From NCBI GenBank assembly GCA_020633655.1, contig JACKDF010000055.1, forward strand, positions 1-6,020: a stretch of DNA of 6,020 nt, read 5' to 3'. The notes beneath the pieces were generated by a model that saw only the letters and a list, made by a program, of their open reading frames with translations, had not been told where the DNA came from and did not search any database. Each line of letters begins with the position of its first letter. Position 1 is the first letter of the stretch. The translations under genes were made by a program, and so were the position numbers. This document shows positions 1-6,020 of this stretch, in pieces. Source of the stretch: Deferribacteres bacterium. GTDB taxonomy: Bacteria > Zhuqueibacterota > Zhuqueibacteria > Zhuqueibacterales > Geothermadaptataceae.

Positions 1-75
1 TTCAATGATCATGAATTGACTAAAAATTGAATTTCGTCCCATTGATTTTACAGCAAGAATGGTATAAAGACTCAG

Positions 76-1296
76 TTAGAGTTTCAATTGTTCCACGGCT
101 TTCCATACACGCAATAAGTTGCCACCGTTAATTTTTTCGATATCAGCTGCAGTGTAACCTAGTGCTAACATTTTTTCCGTCAACACAGGATATTTGGTGA
201 CATCTTCTAAACCAACCGGCACCTCGTTTACACCATCGTAATCACTGCCAAGGCCAACATGATCGACACCAATCAATTTGATTGCATAGTCGAGTTGCCG
301 CACTACTTCATCAATGTCCGGATTGGGCGCCGGATGGGCTTTTTTATATTCTTCGAACAAGGACACTGCTTTTTCGTGGTCATTTTGGAACTTTCTATTG
401 AGCGAGTCTTGCACAGACCAGTAAGAATCTGCAGGTACTCCGTAATCGTCAGTAATGAAATAGGAACCAAAATTGTATTGAAATACACCTCCATTTTTAG
501 CTAAGGCAACCAGCATGGAGTCAGACATGTTGCGTTCCATGTGACGAAAAGTCCTCAGACCAGAGTGGCTGGCTATGACAGGTGCATTGCTTAATTCCAT
601 CACCTGCCAGAACGCGTCGTCTGAAATATGAGAGACATCGATCATCATACCAATGCGGTTCATTTCGACTATAAGTTTTTTCCCGAATTCTGTCAAACCT
701 TTATTCGTATGTCGCTCATCGTAAGACGAATCGCTGATATGATTATCTTTGGCATGCGTCAAAGTGATGTAACGAATACCACGCTGGTAAAGATCAGCTA
801 ATTTCTGAATGTCGCCTTCAATTGGCGCTCCATTTTCCATACCCATACAAACAGCGATTTTACCAACCCCGACAATTCGTTCTACATCGCCCGGACTTAT
901 CGCTGATTCGGCAAGGTTTTCGCTTGCACTGACTACACTGTCTATCATGGTAATAATGCGTAGTGCCTCAGCATAGGCACCGCCTTTTGCAGCTGTATCC
1001 GTACCGGGTTGATTAAATTTTGACGAGACATAGACAGCAAAGAAGGGGGCATCGAGTCCACCTTCTTTTGCACGCACTAAATCGAAGTGCCCATCTGCTA
1101 ATCGCTGTGAAATATCCACATTTTCATGCGTAATCCGGTAAGGAATATCAATGTGCGTATCAACCAGTATCGATTTTTGATGGATCGCCCTGGCTTTCTC
1201 CGAAAACTGTGGATCGTTAGGGTCCAGTTTCATTTTTTGTTCCGGAGAATTACATGCCATCAAAATAAACATAATTAAAAAAAGCCTTTTTCGCAT
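76..1296 (-). CDS. Membrane dipeptidase (peptidase family M19), predicted lipoprotein
   Basis: A zinc dipeptidase of family M19 (renal dipeptidase type), which hydrolyses dipeptides, often with broad specificity including D-residues at the C-terminal position. The product is 406 aa. Residues 1-15 are a lipoprotein signal peptide: basic MRKR, a hydrophobic core, then the lipobox LMAC with the lipid-bearing Cys15. The mature enzyme should therefore sit on a membrane outside the cytoplasm. Family metal and active-site residues are all present: H48 and D50 (THID), E154 (MENG), substrate-binding H181 (LTHAKDN), H223 (DVSH), H244 (SHSG), R255-N256 and D352 (GSDYDG). The spacings E154-H181 (27) and H223-H244 (21) equal those I recall for human renal dipeptidase. 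The H244-D352 interval is about 40 residues longer than in the human enzyme. The start at 1296 is chosen because AGGAGG lies 7 nt upstream and the signal peptide begins there; an in-frame ATG two codons earlier lies only 1-2 nt from the SD. Transcribed in the same direction as the M42 gene, 170 nt downstream of it. Confidence 0.95.
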   Translation of the reverse strand: MRKRLFLIMFILMACNSPEQKMKLDPNDPQFSEKARAIHQKSILVDTHIDIPYRITHENVDISQRLADGHFDLVRAKEGGLDAPFFAVYVSSKFNQPGTDTAAKGGAYAEALRIITMIDSVVSASENLAESAISPGDVERIVGVGKIAVCMGMENGAPIEGDIQKLADLYQRGIRYITLTHAKDNHISDSSYDERHTNKGLTEFGKKLIVEMNRIGMMIDVSHISDDAFWQVMELSNAPVIASHSGLRTFRHMERNMSDSMLVALAKNGGVFQYNFGSYFITDDYGVPADSYWSVQDSLNRKFQNDHEKAVSLFEEYKKAHPAPNPDIDEVVRQLDYAIKLIGVDHVGLGSDYDGVNEVPVGLEDVTKYPVLTEKMLALGYTAADIEKINGGNLLRVWKAVEQLKL

Positions 1297-1303
1297 TTCC
1301 ATT

Positions 1304-1309
1304 CCTCCT
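1304..1309 (-). promoter_or_regulatory. Shine-Dalgarno sequence that fixes the M19 start
   Basis: The minus strand reads AGGAGG here, a perfect SD, followed by 7 nt and the ATG at 1296. The alternative in-frame ATG at 1302 is too close to be used, and the longer reading frame reaching 1350 would place hydrophilic residues ahead of the signal peptide. This sets the start of the lipoprotein. Confidence 0.85.
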
Positions 1310-1367
1310 ATTGCAAGTGTCCAATTAAAGAAAACTTCTCGACGGATCACAAAGTATTTTAATTATT

Positions 1368-1377
1368 AACTCTATAA
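1368..1377 (-). promoter_or_regulatory. Possible -10 region upstream of the M19 gene
   Basis: In the 170-nt gap between the M42 stop and the M19 start the minus strand carries TTATAGAGTT. The same 10-mer occurs upstream of the M42 gene at 2557-2566. TTATAG/TATAGA resembles a sigma-70 -10 box, about 72-80 nt before the ATG. No matching -35 hexamer at 16-18 nt is convincing, and the gap is AT-rich, so chance is possible. The rest of the gap shows only a weak A/T hairpin (1430-1444, arms AAAAGA/TCTTTT), not a proper terminator. Confidence 0.2.
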
Positions 1378-1466
1378 ATATTTTGATTTTAAACCAGTTT
1401 TACCATGTTTTCATTTTAAAAAAGGATTTAAAAGAAACTCTTTTCGTTATCTGCAGTTTTGCATTA

Positions 1467-2525
1467 TTATATTCGAAAATCCATATCAGCTGTAATTCGT
1501 TTTGCGAAGGCTGCAAGCAGTTTTGCAGTATTGTCCACATCACTCAGGGATACAATTTCACTGGGAGTGTGCATGTAACGCAACGGAATACTCACTGCAC
1601 CAGCTGCTGAGCCACTTCCTGCAAGTTGCAGCTCATTCGCATCGCTGGGGATACCACCGGCAAGGGCTTGCAATTGATAAGGGATTTTTTCTTCTTCGGC
1701 GGCTTGAACCAACAATGCAGCGACTTTCGGATGTGCATTGGCGCCGCGCAAGATGACGGGGCCAGCACCCAATTTCACCTCACCGGTTTTCCGCATATCA
1801 ACTTCAGGGTGATCCGTGGCGTGGGTAACATCGATGCCGATACCGATATCGGGCGCAATACCAAAGGCGGAAGTACGGGCACCACGCAAACCAATTTCTT
1901 CCTGCACAGTCGCAACGCTGTAAACTGCGACCTGCAAAGACTCATTTTGCAAATATCGTAAGGCTTCCGCTACAGCAAATGCGCCAACTTTATTGTCAAA
2001 AGCCCGTGAAGTGACGACGTCTTTAGTGATGTGTTGAAAGCTCATATCGTAGACTACCGGATCGCCGATTGCAACCCGCTTTTCCGCATTTTTTTTGGAG
2101 GAAGAACCAATATCGATCCAAAGATTTTCAATTTCGGGCACTTTCTTGCGTTCTTCCGGGGTCATTAAATGAATGGCCTTTTTACCTGTAACGCCTGTAA
2201 CGGGACCACCTTTTGTAAGAATTTTTACCCTTCTGCCAGAAATCATGGTCATATCGTGGCCACCAACCGTTTTAAAATAGATGAATCCCTGCTCATTGAT
2301 GTAGTGCACAAGAAATCCCAGTTCGTCGCAATGACCGGCGAACATAAGGCGTTTTTTTGCGCTTGTGTTCAAACTGGCGATGCTATTACCGTGATAATCG
2401 CGCTCAACCGCATCGGCAAATGTGTGCACATATTTTCGCCAGACTTCGGCAACCGGTTGTTCGAATCCGGAAGGACTCGGGGCATCAAGAAGATTTTTTA
2501 AAAATGTCAGAGATGCTGCTCGCAT
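1467..2525 (-). CDS. M42 family metallo-aminopeptidase (TET/FrvX-like)
   Basis: A 352-aa cytoplasmic zinc/cobalt aminopeptidase of family M42, which removes N-terminal residues from short peptides; members of the family typically form tetrahedral dodecamers (TET). The residues expected from the family are visible in order: H65 and D67 in AGHCDELG, bridging D177 in RAFDNKVG, general-base E209 and metal ligand E210 in VQEEIG, D232 in GIDVTH, and H319 in the C-terminal RYMHTPSE signature. Their spacing agrees with that of archaeal TET peptidases to within one or two residues. The length is normal for the family and there is no signal peptide. The region around 55-170 is the dimerisation-domain position of the family. 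The exact specificity (glutamyl, leucyl or lysyl) cannot be read from sequence. The start at 2525 has GAAGGGA about 5 nt upstream. It lies downstream of the histidine kinase after 165 nt and upstream of the M19 dipeptidase, which suggests a shared role in peptide use. Confidence 0.95.
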   Translation of the reverse strand: MRAASLTFLKNLLDAPSPSGFEQPVAEVWRKYVHTFADAVERDYHGNSIASLNTSAKKRLMFAGHCDELGFLVHYINEQGFIYFKTVGGHDMTMISGRRVKILTKGGPVTGVTGKKAIHLMTPEERKKVPEIENLWIDIGSSSKKNAEKRVAIGDPVVYDMSFQHITKDVVTSRAFDNKVGAFAVAEALRYLQNESLQVAVYSVATVQEEIGLRGARTSAFGIAPDIGIGIDVTHATDHPEVDMRKTGEVKLGAGPVILRGANAHPKVAALLVQAAEEEKIPYQLQALAGGIPSDANELQLAGSGSAAGAVSIPLRYMHTPSEIVSLSDVDNTAKLLAAFAKRITADMDFRI

Positions 2526-2556
2526 TTTTTTCCCTTCAATTTTTGATTATTTTTAA

Positions 2557-2566
2557 AACTCTATAA
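2557..2566 (-). promoter_or_regulatory. Possible -10 region upstream of the M42 gene
   Basis: The minus strand carries TTATAGAGTT about 32-41 nt before the M42 start, identical to a 10-mer in the M19 upstream gap (1368-1377). It could be a -10 element (TTATAG), giving a short leader. No good -35 is seen at standard spacing. The remaining part of the 2526-2690 gap contains one TTGCAA palindrome (2633-2638) and no clear terminator after the kinase gene. Confidence 0.2.
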
Positions 2567-2690
2567 CTGACTTTTAAATCATTTTCCTGTTCTTATTTAT
2601 TTTGTTGATTGTTTTGGCAGTGAAAAGATTAATTGCAAAATTCAGATCGAATAGTAGGATAATTTCGGTTTTCAATGCGGGCGACGCATC

Positions 2691-4052
2691 CTATTTAACC
2701 TGGTTTTCAACAGGCAAAGAAACCTTAAATACCGTTTTTCCCGGAACACTTTTAATTGCAATGGAACCGTTGTAACTATCAACAATTTTTTCTATTATCG
2801 AAAGCCCAAGCCCGAGACCAAACGATAAACCTTCAGCTTTAGTCGTAACATTTGGCTGAAAAATTTTTTCCTGCAGCTCTGCAGGAATTCCCGGGCCATT
2901 GTCCTCAATATACACATTTATTCGTGCATGTGCAAATTCGCTGCGCACTGACAAAACGGGCTCAGACACTTGGGCATGTGTCATCGCCTCGATTGCATTT
3001 TTAATAAGATTTGTCCAGATCTGCACTAATTCACCAATATTTCCAACGATTGGTGGGACATCCTTAAGCTGCTGTTTTAGCTTGATTACACCAAGCTTGG
3101 GCCTTAACAGAGCCAGCGCTTCACCAATACTTTTATTGATATCCATATTTATCTGACGTGAGTGCCTTTGCGCGCCCAATGCTCTGACGGATCGCACGAC
3201 GTGTGCCGCATGCTGTGCCGCGATGGCCATATCATGAAAAGTAGCACCGATATCCCAGTACATGTGTACGATATCTGCTTCATAATCCATGATATCAACA
3301 TAGTATTTTAATTTATCATTAGTCATTCCCGTCTGCGCTAATTTTTGCGCATCGTCTTTCGCCAGGGCAAACTTTTTCCCAATTTCCCGGGTGCGCGCAC
3401 GCACCTCGCTACTGGAAAGCTGGCGACCATTTTCGTTACCATATTGAAAAAAGGGATATTCTTGTGGATAGCGTTTTTGCAGTAGTTCGGTAATGTTTTC
3501 CCGCATCCACTGGGTGTTGCGTTCCAGTACAGCAATAGCATTGTTGAGTTCATGGGCCAACGCAGCCGCCATTTGACCGAGGGATGCCATTTTTTCACTA
3601 TGAAGTAGCTGCTTCATCGCTGCTTCTTTTTCAAGAAAGAACTGCTGTTCTCTCTGTTGACGATAGGCGAGATCTGTAACGACGACCGGCATGAACTGGT
3701 CAAACAAGGAATCACAACCATCTTTTTCGATTAAATCCACATCTTTTGTAATCCAGGTAACTTCCGAATCTTCCTGGGCAATCACATTGGCGCGGGCGAT
3801 GTAGGTGCGGGAGAAAAAGCTGACAATTCCGACAAACTTGTTTTTCCCGGCTTCAAAACGGGCATAGCGGCTGCCATCGGGATTGTCAACATAGCCGTTG
3901 AGCTGGCCAGATTTTACAAGGTATAGATGGTCGTTATAATCACCTTTATTGAATAAACAATCGCCTTTTTTTATTGTCAAACTGCGGTCTTTTGATGAAA
4001 AATAGTTTTCTATCAACCAGTTCAGACTTCGTTCAACACTGCTTTGATTCAT
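2691..4052 (-). CDS. Sensor histidine kinase with N-terminal cyclic-nucleotide-binding-like domain
   Basis: A 453-aa soluble histidine kinase with no membrane segment. Residues about 23-120 form a cNMP-binding-like beta-barrel (KKGDCLFNKGD, LYLVKSGQL). Its phosphate-binding cassette is degenerate: at 73-92 it reads FVGIVSFF...IARANVIA, with no Glu after the Gly, so cAMP binding is doubtful. Residues about 130-160 look like a charged coiled-coil linker. The H-box is ASLGQMAAALAHELNNA with phospho-acceptor H167. The ATPase domain has the N-box (N348, N352, E355 in TNLIKNAIEAM), the G1 box DNGPGIP (384-390), F398 and the G2 box GLGLGLS (412-418), so it should be active. About 85 residues (roughly 178-262) are inserted between the first and second DHp helices, which are normally joined by a short turn. 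ATG at 4052 follows AAGGA with a 9-nt spacer. No response regulator is present in the window. The gene begins 58 nt after the flavoprotein gene, so co-transcription is likely. Confidence 0.94.
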   Translation of the reverse strand: MNQSSVERSLNWLIENYFSSKDRSLTIKKGDCLFNKGDYNDHLYLVKSGQLNGYVDNPDGSRYARFEAGKNKFVGIVSFFSRTYIARANVIAQEDSEVTWITKDVDLIEKDGCDSLFDQFMPVVVTDLAYRQQREQQFFLEKEAAMKQLLHSEKMASLGQMAAALAHELNNAIAVLERNTQWMRENITELLQKRYPQEYPFFQYGNENGRQLSSSEVRARTREIGKKFALAKDDAQKLAQTGMTNDKLKYYVDIMDYEADIVHMYWDIGATFHDMAIAAQHAAHVVRSVRALGAQRHSRQINMDINKSIGEALALLRPKLGVIKLKQQLKDVPPIVGNIGELVQIWTNLIKNAIEAMTHAQVSEPVLSVRSEFAHARINVYIEDNGPGIPAELQEKIFQPNVTTKAEGLSFGLGLGLSIIEKIVDSYNGSIAIKSVPGKTVFKVSLPVENQVK

Positions 4053-4110
4053 CAGGAATTATCCTTTGCTTTTGTTGCAACGCAGAAATGATAAATCGTT
4101 TTACCACAAT

Positions 4111-5229
4111 TTACCATTTTCTTAAATCCATATACCATGAAAGAATTCGTCCAAAGGCCGGGAGAAATTTGCTAAATCCAGGTCTGTAAATGAGCTGTGC
4201 TACATTTCGTTTGCGGTTTAAATACCACCCTAATTGCGATTTTTTCATGCGCCGCCGGTAATTTGAAAAACTGTAATCGTCTGTTTCTATTGCATCGATA
4301 ACGGCATCGGCAACGATGGGACCGTAACTGAGCGCAGTGGAAATACCTTCTCCCAACCATGGCTCAAGCCCGGCGGCGTCGCCGGTGAGAATGACGCGCG
4401 GGCCGCTAATCTGTTGTGCCGGATGATACCAGCGCTCCGGCCAACCTTGTAACTGGTAGTTGCCATAAAAACCACGGCGTTGCAAATGGGCGCTCAGCAA
4501 TGCTGGTAAATCAGCTCGCGTTCCTTTATTAACACGTGAATCAAAAATTCCGACGTTGAGAAATGGCCGACCGCCGATGTAGCTGGGAAAATCCCAAATG
4601 TAACCTTGCAATCCGGCTCGAATTGCACGAAAGTCAAGCACCGCTTTTTTGTCGGTGAACTCCGGTGTCAGTTCGTTTTCGTTAATTGGAATTAAAACTT
4701 CCAGTAATCTGGAGATTCGGGAAATATCATCGCGAAGCACTTTTCGCCGGACAAAACTTTTTGCGCCATCAGCTGCTATGACGATCTCAGCTCGAACTTC
4801 ACCTGCGGTTGTTGCGAGAGTGACATAGTCAGCTTCCGTGGAAATGTCTGTGACTTTTACGCCTTCCCTGACTTCAATACCTCTGTCACGAATTTTTTTC
4901 ACCAATGCTGCATCGAATTCATCACGCCGTATGGTGCGCATTAATTGTTGGCTTCCGAAGGAAATCGGTTTATCGTGCAGAAAAAATTCGATGTTTTCCA
5001 AAGGACAGGAAGGTACGTCAACTTGCAGATCGAGCTGATCGAGGATTTCATCAGCCCAGGGAGTCAGACCTCCACCGCACAATTTATGGCGCGGGTGGTG
5101 TTCTTTTTCAATTATAATGATATCGCTTTTCAACCCGGGATTTTTTTTCAGCAGGGCTGCGGCAGCGGCAATTCCTGCTGGGCCAGACCCGATGATGGCG
5201 ATTTTAATTTTTGTTTGCATGGAGGCCAT
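4111..5229 (-). CDS. FAD-dependent oxidoreductase, geranylgeranyl reductase family
   Basis: A flavoprotein of the geranylgeranyl-reductase family, whose members saturate double bonds of prenyl chains (on chlorophyll, archaeal lipids or quinones) using reduced FAD. The product is 372 aa with this start. Visible features: Rossmann dinucleotide motif IAIIGSGPAG (G14, G16, G19), E41 ending strand 2 for ribose binding, the family motif PRHKLCGGGL (Cys51), ADGAKS (D154), the YxWxFP signature YIWDFP (210-215), and the second FAD motif GDAAG (D284) followed by WLGEGIS. The basic and aromatic C-terminus (NRKRNVAQLIYR to the end) could associate with the membrane; that is an inference. The frame is open to a TTG at 5292, but the added residues precede the Rossmann strand without conservation and overlap a dyad-symmetric DNA element. 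ATG at 5229 or 5220 is preferred; neither has a clear SD. The substrate is unknown; menaquinone or lipid side chains are reasonable guesses. First gene of the minus-strand cluster, followed by the kinase. Confidence 0.88.
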   Translation of the reverse strand: MASMQTKIKIAIIGSGPAGIAAAAALLKKNPGLKSDIIIIEKEHHPRHKLCGGGLTPWADEILDQLDLQVDVPSCPLENIEFFLHDKPISFGSQQLMRTIRRDEFDAALVKKIRDRGIEVREGVKVTDISTEADYVTLATTAGEVRAEIVIAADGAKSFVRRKVLRDDISRISRLLEVLIPINENELTPEFTDKKAVLDFRAIRAGLQGYIWDFPSYIGGRPFLNVGIFDSRVNKGTRADLPALLSAHLQRRGFYGNYQLQGWPERWYHPAQQISGPRVILTGDAAGLEPWLGEGISTALSYGPIVADAVIDAIETDDYSFSNYRRRMKKSQLGWYLNRKRNVAQLIYRPGFSKFLPAFGRILSWYMDLRKW

Positions 5230-5258
5230 AATTTTGGAAAAACAGCATTTAAATCGAT

Positions 5259-5292
5259 TTGCAAGATAATGGATAACCCTTATCATTTGCAA
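5259..5292. promoter_or_regulatory. Dyad-symmetric operator-like element upstream of the flavoprotein gene
   Basis: Two copies of ATTTGCAA (5257-5264 and 5285-5292) lie 28 bp apart. Their core TTGCAA is itself a palindrome. Between them is an inverted repeat: AATGGATAA (5268-5276), CCC, then TTATCATT (5280-5287), complementary except for one bulged G; the inner arms GATAA/TTATC are perfect. The element ends 30 nt before the preferred ATG at 5229. It could be a regulator binding site or the leader hairpin of this transcript. No protein can be assigned to it. Confidence 0.35.
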
Positions 5293-5638
5293 TCGTTTTT
5301 GTTATGTAATTAACCTCAGGAAAATAGAATTTCTGTCGTGTATATTTTTAGAATAAAATAGGCACAGCGCATAAACGGGTTTATTCAAACGCTGCGTAGA
5401 AATAGCGATAGGTAAGGAATATCCCCTGCCCAAGCCGGTTTTTATGAAATTAAACAGGACCATGGAACGTCGCATGCAAGTGTTTTTCCAATGAAACTTG
5501 TCAGTCAGAAAACGTTATTCACCGGCAGGAACACTTCGACTTCTGTGCAAAAGACCGATTTATGCGAATTCGATTTGTGGTGCATATAATTGTAACTTTT
5601 ATTCGCAAAATTTTTCTTCCACTTCTCAATAATAATTA

Positions 5639-5644
5639 TATAAT
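5639..5644 (+). promoter_or_regulatory. Candidate -10 box for the aconitase gene
   Basis: TATAAT, a perfect sigma-70 -10 hexamer, 50 nt before the aconitase ATG, which would give a leader of roughly 40 nt. At 17 nt upstream the hexamer is CTTCCA, only a weak match to TTGACA. A second TATAAT at 5585-5590 is an alternative, also without a good -35. Both are followed by TG, giving TATAATTG, which loosely resembles the TAnnTTTG -7 element of Bacteroidota. The local sequence is very AT-rich. Confidence 0.35.
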
Positions 5645-5682
5645 TGAAGGCTGGAAATTTCATTTAAAAAAGGAAATAAAAC

Positions 5683-5687
5683 AGGAG
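5683..5687 (+). promoter_or_regulatory. Shine-Dalgarno sequence of the aconitase gene
   Basis: AGGAG, 7 nt before the ATG at 5695. It supports this start, as does the family-like N-terminal sequence that follows immediately. Confidence 0.8.
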
Positions 5688-5694
5688 ATTTCGC

Positions 5695-6020
5695 ATGAGC
5701 AAAGCGAACAAAAATAGTTTTGGTGCTCGACTCCCTTTTCAGGCGCCTTCCGGAATAGCATATATGTACAGTCTCGAAAAACTTGAAAAAGACGGTCTCG
5801 GGCAAATTAGCCGTTTGCCTTTTTCTATAAAAGTGCTTCTCGAATCCCTGCTTCGAAACTGCGACGATTTTCAGGTGATGCAGGAGGATGTGAAAAAGCT
5901 TGCTGCCTGGGATGCGAAAGCCGCTGCACAGCAGGAAATCCCATTCAAACCTGCGCGTGTAGTCTTGCAGGATTTCACCGGTGTTCCCAGCCTTGTGGAC
6001 CTGGCGGCAATGCGTTCTGC
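5695..6020 (+). CDS. acnA: Aconitate hydratase, AcnA/IRP type (N-terminal part, cut by window edge)
   Basis: The first 108 codons of an AcnA-type aconitase, open to the right edge. The enzyme isomerises citrate to isocitrate via cis-aconitate with a [4Fe-4S] cluster in the cytoplasmic TCA cycle. Recognisable family sequence: a YSLEKLEKDG-like start, LPFSIKVLLESLLRN (residues 42-56), a variable segment with DVKKLAAWD, then the strongly conserved block PARVVLQDFTGVPSLVDLAAMR (residues about 86-107). These fit the AcnA/IRP1 branch rather than AcnB. The cluster cysteines and most active-site residues lie beyond the window, so intactness cannot be judged. Full-length members are about 900 aa, so only about 12 percent is seen. 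The start has a good SD. The gene is divergent from the flavoprotein gene and is separated from it by 465 nt. Confidence 0.93.
   Translation, partial: MSKANKNSFGARLPFQAPSGIAYMYSLEKLEKDGLGQISRLPFSIKVLLESLLRNCDDFQVMQEDVKKLAAWDAKAAAQQEIPFKPARVVLQDFTGVPSLVDLAAMRS

Larger units (their letters stand above)
5230..5694. other. Divergent intergenic region between flavoprotein and aconitase genes
   Basis: 465 nt without a convincing gene. It holds the TTGCAA dyad (5259-5292) on the flavoprotein side, a nested hairpin at 5365-5394 (arms CAGCG/CGCTG enclosing ATAAA-CGGG-TTTAT, with an asymmetric 1x5 internal loop), and two TATAATTG boxes (5585-5592, 5639-5646) on the aconitase side. The longest ATG frame noticed in it is 32 codons (5491-5589), without an SD. 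Promoters in both directions must lie here if the two flanking genes are expressed separately. No riboswitch family was recognised. Confidence 0.7.

Noticed and set aside
1..75. Repeated ATTGA/TCAAT words downstream of the M19 gene
   Set aside because: Five-base words in AT-rich sequence; no consistent spacing, terminator or gene is supported.
1430..1444. AAAAGA/TCTTTT hairpin after the M42 gene
   Set aside because: The stem is almost entirely A-U and no U-tract follows it; too weak for an intrinsic terminator.
2655..2693. TAGGAT/ATCCTA inverted repeat at the end of the kinase gene as a terminator
   Set aside because: The arms are only 6 bp with a 27-nt loop and no following U-tract; it is likely chance.
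4100..4116. Direct repeat TTTACCA x2 with 10-bp period between the flavoprotein and kinase genes
   Set aside because: Only two short copies, one covering the stop codon; not distinguishable from chance.
5230..5292. N-terminal extension of the flavoprotein from the TTG at 5292
   Set aside because: It has a rare start codon and no SD, adds residues before the Rossmann strand that do not resemble the family, and overlaps the dyad element.
5434..5536. Complementary words GCCGGT/ACCGGC (5434, 5521) and AAGTGTT/AACACTT (5478, 5530), which would form a pseudoknot-like fold
   Set aside because: 6-7 nt matches over about 100 nt are expected by chance in a region this size, and no riboswitch consensus fits.
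5491..5589. A 32-codon ATG frame on the plus strand in the intergenic region, and a 16-codon one starting at 5444
   Set aside because: Neither has a Shine-Dalgarno sequence or recognisable product; frames of this length are common by chance.

Overview
This is a bacterial chromosomal window with ordinary metabolic and signalling genes. No mobile element, CRISPR array, tRNA or rRNA is visible. It is moderately AT-rich by eye. Genes start at ATG with recognisable Shine-Dalgarno sequences in most cases, and one product is a secreted lipoprotein with a lipobox. The combination (lipoprotein M19 dipeptidase, M42 aminopeptidase, cNMP-domain histidine kinase, geranylgeranyl-reductase-family flavoprotein, AcnA-type aconitase) would fit a free-living Gram-negative bacterium of the Bacteroidota/Calditrichota/KSB1 (FCB) neighbourhood. 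That placement is an inference with low confidence.

Layout. Four genes run right to left on the minus strand: FAD-dependent oxidoreductase (5229-4111), histidine kinase with an N-terminal cyclic-nucleotide-binding-like domain (4052-2691), M42 metallo-aminopeptidase (2525-1467) and M19 membrane dipeptidase lipoprotein (1296-76). The first two are 58 nt apart and are plausibly co-transcribed. The gaps before M42 (165 nt) and before M19 (170 nt) are AT-rich, have no clear terminator and could hold their own promoters. A 465-nt non-coding stretch (5230-5694) separates this cluster from a divergent plus-strand gene, the start of an AcnA-type aconitate hydratase that runs off the right edge (5695-6020).

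How the genes may work together. The two peptidases form a plausible peptide-scavenging pair: the M19 enzyme would cleave dipeptides outside the cytoplasmic membrane, and the M42 enzyme would trim peptides in the cytoplasm. The kinase has no response regulator in the window, so it is an orphan here. Its closest neighbour is the flavoprotein, a family that reduces prenyl chains of lipids or quinones. Aconitase starts the TCA-cycle conversion of citrate and is transcribed away from the cluster.

What deserves a second look is modest. The kinase has a large insertion between the two helices of its dimerisation domain and a degenerate cNMP pocket. The palindrome TTGCAA is over-represented and occurs in all four gaps upstream of the minus-strand genes, with a dyad-symmetric pair upstream of the flavoprotein. 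The divergent intergenic region holds a nested hairpin and two TATAATTG boxes. I saw no convincing evidence of a previously undescribed system.
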